Made by a program: the position numbers and the translations under genes. The notes beneath the pieces were generated by a model. It worked only from the letters and a program-made list of their open reading frames with translations. It was not told the DNA's origin and made no database searches. Source: Candidatus Abyssobacteria bacterium SURF_17 (GTDB lineage Bacteria > Abyssobacteria > SURF-5). Taken from it: 62,827 nt of DNA. This document shows, in pieces, positions 60,607 to 62,827 of this stretch. Location: positions 1-62,827 of the forward strand of contig QZKI01000080.1 in the NCBI GenBank assembly GCA_003598055.1. The letters are read 5' to 3'. How positions within the stretch are numbered: the stretch's first letter is position 1; the number at the start of each line of letters is the position of its first letter.

Positions 60607-62703
60607 ATGCCGTCTCGCGACAAGGTGGACCGGCAGACCGCCCTGTGCAACACCCGCAACATCGGCATCATGGCGCATATCGATGCGGGGAAGACGACCA
60701 TAACCGAGCGCATGCTGTACTATACGGGCCGCACGTATAAGATGGGCGAGGTTCATGAGGGCGCCGCGGAAATGGACTGGATGGAACAGGAGCGGGAGCG
60801 CGGCATAACTATTACCTCCGCGGCCACCACGTGTTACTGGAAGAATCACCGCATCAATATTATCGATACGCCCGGTCACGTCGATTTCACGGTCGAGGTG
60901 GAACGTTCGCTTCGCGTGCTCGACGGCGCGATAGCGGTCTTCGACGCGGTCGCAGGAGTCGAGCCCCAGACCGAAACCGTCTGGCGTCAGGCTGACAGGT
61001 ATCGAGTGCCGCGAATCGCGTTCCTCAACAAGATGGACCGCGTCGGCGCCGACATGGACCTTTGTCTGAGGACGATGCGCACGCGACTGGCGGCAAAACC
61101 GCTGCTCCTCCAGCTTCCCGTCGGCCACGAAGAGTCGTTCTCCGGCATGATTGACCTCATTCGCATGAAGGCGTATCACTACCATGATGAGAGTCTTGGC
61201 GCAACGTACGACGAAGGCGAAATCCCAGGCCAGCTCCGCGAACGCGCCGAGGCCGCACACCATACTCTCATTGAGATGGTCGCGGAAGAAGATGATGAAA
61301 TAACCGAGAAATATCTCACCGGCGAGCCTATCACGCCCGACGAGCTCGAGGCAGCCATCCGCGGGTGCACGCTGGCAGGCAAACTCATCCCCGTACTCTG
61401 CGGTGCGGCATTTCGCAACAAAGGCATCCAACTCTTGCTTGATGCCGTGGTGAAATACCTGCCCTCGCCTCTCGATGTTCCTCCGGTCAAAGGAGTGTCA
61501 CCCACCAAGATGAAAGAAGAGATCAGGCGCGCAAGCGACGATGATCCGTTCTGCGCGCTCGCGTTCAAGCTGATGACCGACCCGTTCGTCGGTAAGCTCA
61601 CATACTTCCGCGTATACTCGGGAATGGTCAAGACCGGGCAGATGGTGTACAACCCCGTGCGAAAGGCCAGGGAGCGCATCGGCAGGCTGCTCCTCATGCA
61701 CGCCAACAAGCGGCAGGACGTCAGCGTCGTGCGCACGGGCGATATCGTGGCCGTCGTCGGGTTGAGGGAAACGACCACGGGGGACACCCTCTGCGACACC
61801 AACCACCAGATAGTCCTTGAAAGCATGCAGTTTCCTGAGCCGGTCATCTCCGTCGCGATAGAGCCAAAGACCAAGGCCGACCAGGAAAAGCTCGGCATCG
61901 CCTTGAACCGGCTTGCCGAGGAAGACCCGACGTTCAAGGTCAGGGTAGACCCCGAAACCGGGCAAACCATCATCGAGGGAATGGGCGAGCTGCACCTCGA
62001 GATAATCGTTGACCGTATGCTGCGCGAATTCTCGGTAAAAGCCAATGTCGGGAAGCCGCAGGTTGCCTATAAGGAAACACTCACCCGCGAGGCCCACGGT
62101 GAGGGGAAATTCATCAAACAGACGGGCGGACGCGGGCAATATGGCCACGTGAAGATTCAGGTGGGGCCGCAAGAACGGGGCAAGGGATTCGAGTTCGTGA
62201 ATAAAATAGTTGCCGGCACCGTGCCGAGGGAGTTCATGCCGCACGTCGAGAGGGGTATTCGAGAAGCTCTCGAAAGCGGCATCCTCGCAGGCTACCCCAT
62301 CGTGGATGTCAAGGTCACCCTCCTCGACGGGTCATACCATGAGGTTGATTCGTCCGACCTGGCGTTCAGAATCGCTGGCTCGATGGCATTCCGTGACGCC
62401 GCCCGAAGGGCCGAGCCCCAATTGCTTGAGCCGGTTATGGACGTCGAGGTTGTCGTTCCTGAGCTTTACATGGGCGATGTGCTCGGCGACCTCAACGCGA
62501 GACGCGGCCGGATCGAAGGCATCGAGACCCGGGGCGATACCAAAATCGTGGACGCTCTTGTTCCTTTGGCCGAAATGTTCGGGTACGCGACCGATTTGCG
62601 CTCGAAGACCCAGGGAAGAGCAACCCACACGATGCAGTTCTCTCACTACGGCGAGATGCCCAAGGCCCTCGCCGATGCGATAATCGAGAAATTGACCGGA
62701 TAG
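60607..62703 (+). CDS. fusA: Translation elongation factor G
   Basis: The 698-residue ribosomal translocase. The GTPase motifs are [30 protein letters not shown] and [10 protein letters not shown], followed by the beta-barrel domain II, domain III and the domain IV loop with [13 protein letters not shown] chose ATG at 60607, which gives the usual length. The frame is open to 60529 and would add 26 basic residues ([15 protein letters not shown]), a start I regard as less likely. tuf follows after 40 nt. Confidence 0.95.
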   Translation: MPSRDKVDRQTALCNTRNIGIMAHIDAGKTTITERMLYYTGRTYKMGEVHEGAAEMDWMEQERERGITITSAATTCYWKNHRINIIDTPGHVDFTVEVERSLRVLDGAIAVFDAVAGVEPQTETVWRQADRYRVPRIAFLNKMDRVGADMDLCLRTMRTRLAAKPLLLQLPVGHEESFSGMIDLIRMKAYHYHDESLGATYDEGEIPGQLRERAEAAHHTLIEMVAEEDDEITEKYLTGEPITPDELEAAIRGCTLAGKLIPVLCGAAFRNKGIQLLLDAVVKYLPSPLDVPPVKGVSPTKMKEEIRRASDDDPFCALAFKLMTDPFVGKLTYFRVYSGMVKTGQMVYNPVRKARERIGRLLLMHANKRQDVSVVRTGDIVAVVGLRETTTGDTLCDTNHQIVLESMQFPEPVISVAIEPKTKADQEKLGIALNRLAEEDPTFKVRVDPETGQTIIEGMGELHLEIIVDRMLREFSVKANVGKPQVAYKETLTREAHGEGKFIKQTGGRGQYGHVKIQVGPQERGKGFEFVNKIVAGTVPREFMPHVERGIREALESGILAGYPIVDVKVTLLDGSYHEVDSSDLAFRIAGSMAFRDAARRAEPQLLEPVMDVEVVVPELYMGDVLGDLNARRGRIEGIETRGDTKIVDALVPLAEMFGYATDLRSKTQGRATHTMQFSHYGEMPKALADAIIEKLTG

Positions 62704-62725
62704 CTTCGTATGTATACTCATATGA

Positions 62726-62827
<102 letters not shown>

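Overview
The window looks like part of the chromosome of a free-living, probably anaerobic bacterium of moderately high G+C. It cannot be placed in a named phylum from sequence alone. Pointers to anaerobic or respiratory life are a lone 2-hydroxyacyl-CoA dehydratase activator, a type II NADH dehydrogenase, an exported tetraheme cytochrome fusion, and one predicted selenoprotein. GTG and TTG start codons are frequent, even in essential genes (rpoC, rpsL). No tRNA, rRNA, CRISPR array, transposase or phage gene was seen.

Layout. (1) 275-9660, minus strand: a catabolic/cell-envelope block with nagA, a BadF-type GlcNAc-kinase-like ATPase, a SIS-domain protein, a neutral-ceramidase-like amidohydrolase, an AAC(3)-fold acetyltransferase, a FecR-domain membrane protein, a methyltransferase, an acyl-CoA dehydrogenase and a GNAT enzyme. 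Several of these point to processing of N-acetylated amino sugars. (2) 9883-15788: a HAD phosphatase, a GT4 glycosyltransferase and a GpgS-like GT81 enzyme. This is a plausible pathway for a glucosylglycerate-type compatible solute and lies next to a cation/proton antiporter. (3) 16808-25872: the replication core dnaA-dnaN-dciA-gyrB-gyrA, with DnaA boxes both upstream and downstream of dnaA (bipartite oriC candidate). (4) 25928-33293: accessory genes, a noncoding stretch with more DnaA-like boxes, then rsmG-parA-parB-serS with two parS-like sites. (5) 34236-43383: NDH-2, gshA (Acidithiobacillus type), small-domain proteins and two GT-C type membrane glycosyltransferases. (6) 43624-49391: uvrA-pcm, comF, vanZ and small genes. 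(7) 49557-50945: the predicted selenoprotein, a calcineurin-like/5'-nucleotidase-type domain joined to a tetraheme cytochrome c554-like domain. (8) 51252-62827: rpoB-rpoC-rpsL-rpsG-fusA-tuf (tuf cut by the window end), driven by a perfect consensus sigma70 promoter and without rplKAJL upstream.

The strongest novelty is the in-frame UGA at 50787-50789. It lies in a motif I recall as PCGC in relatives and is followed by a hairpin with a GGUCU loop 18 nt downstream, the spacing I recall for the E. coli fdhF SECIS. Other points worth a look are the bipartite origin, the parS pair, a 45-residue nine-cysteine protein, a tiny cysteine-rich ORF between rpoC and rpsL, and three families of dispersed short repeats.
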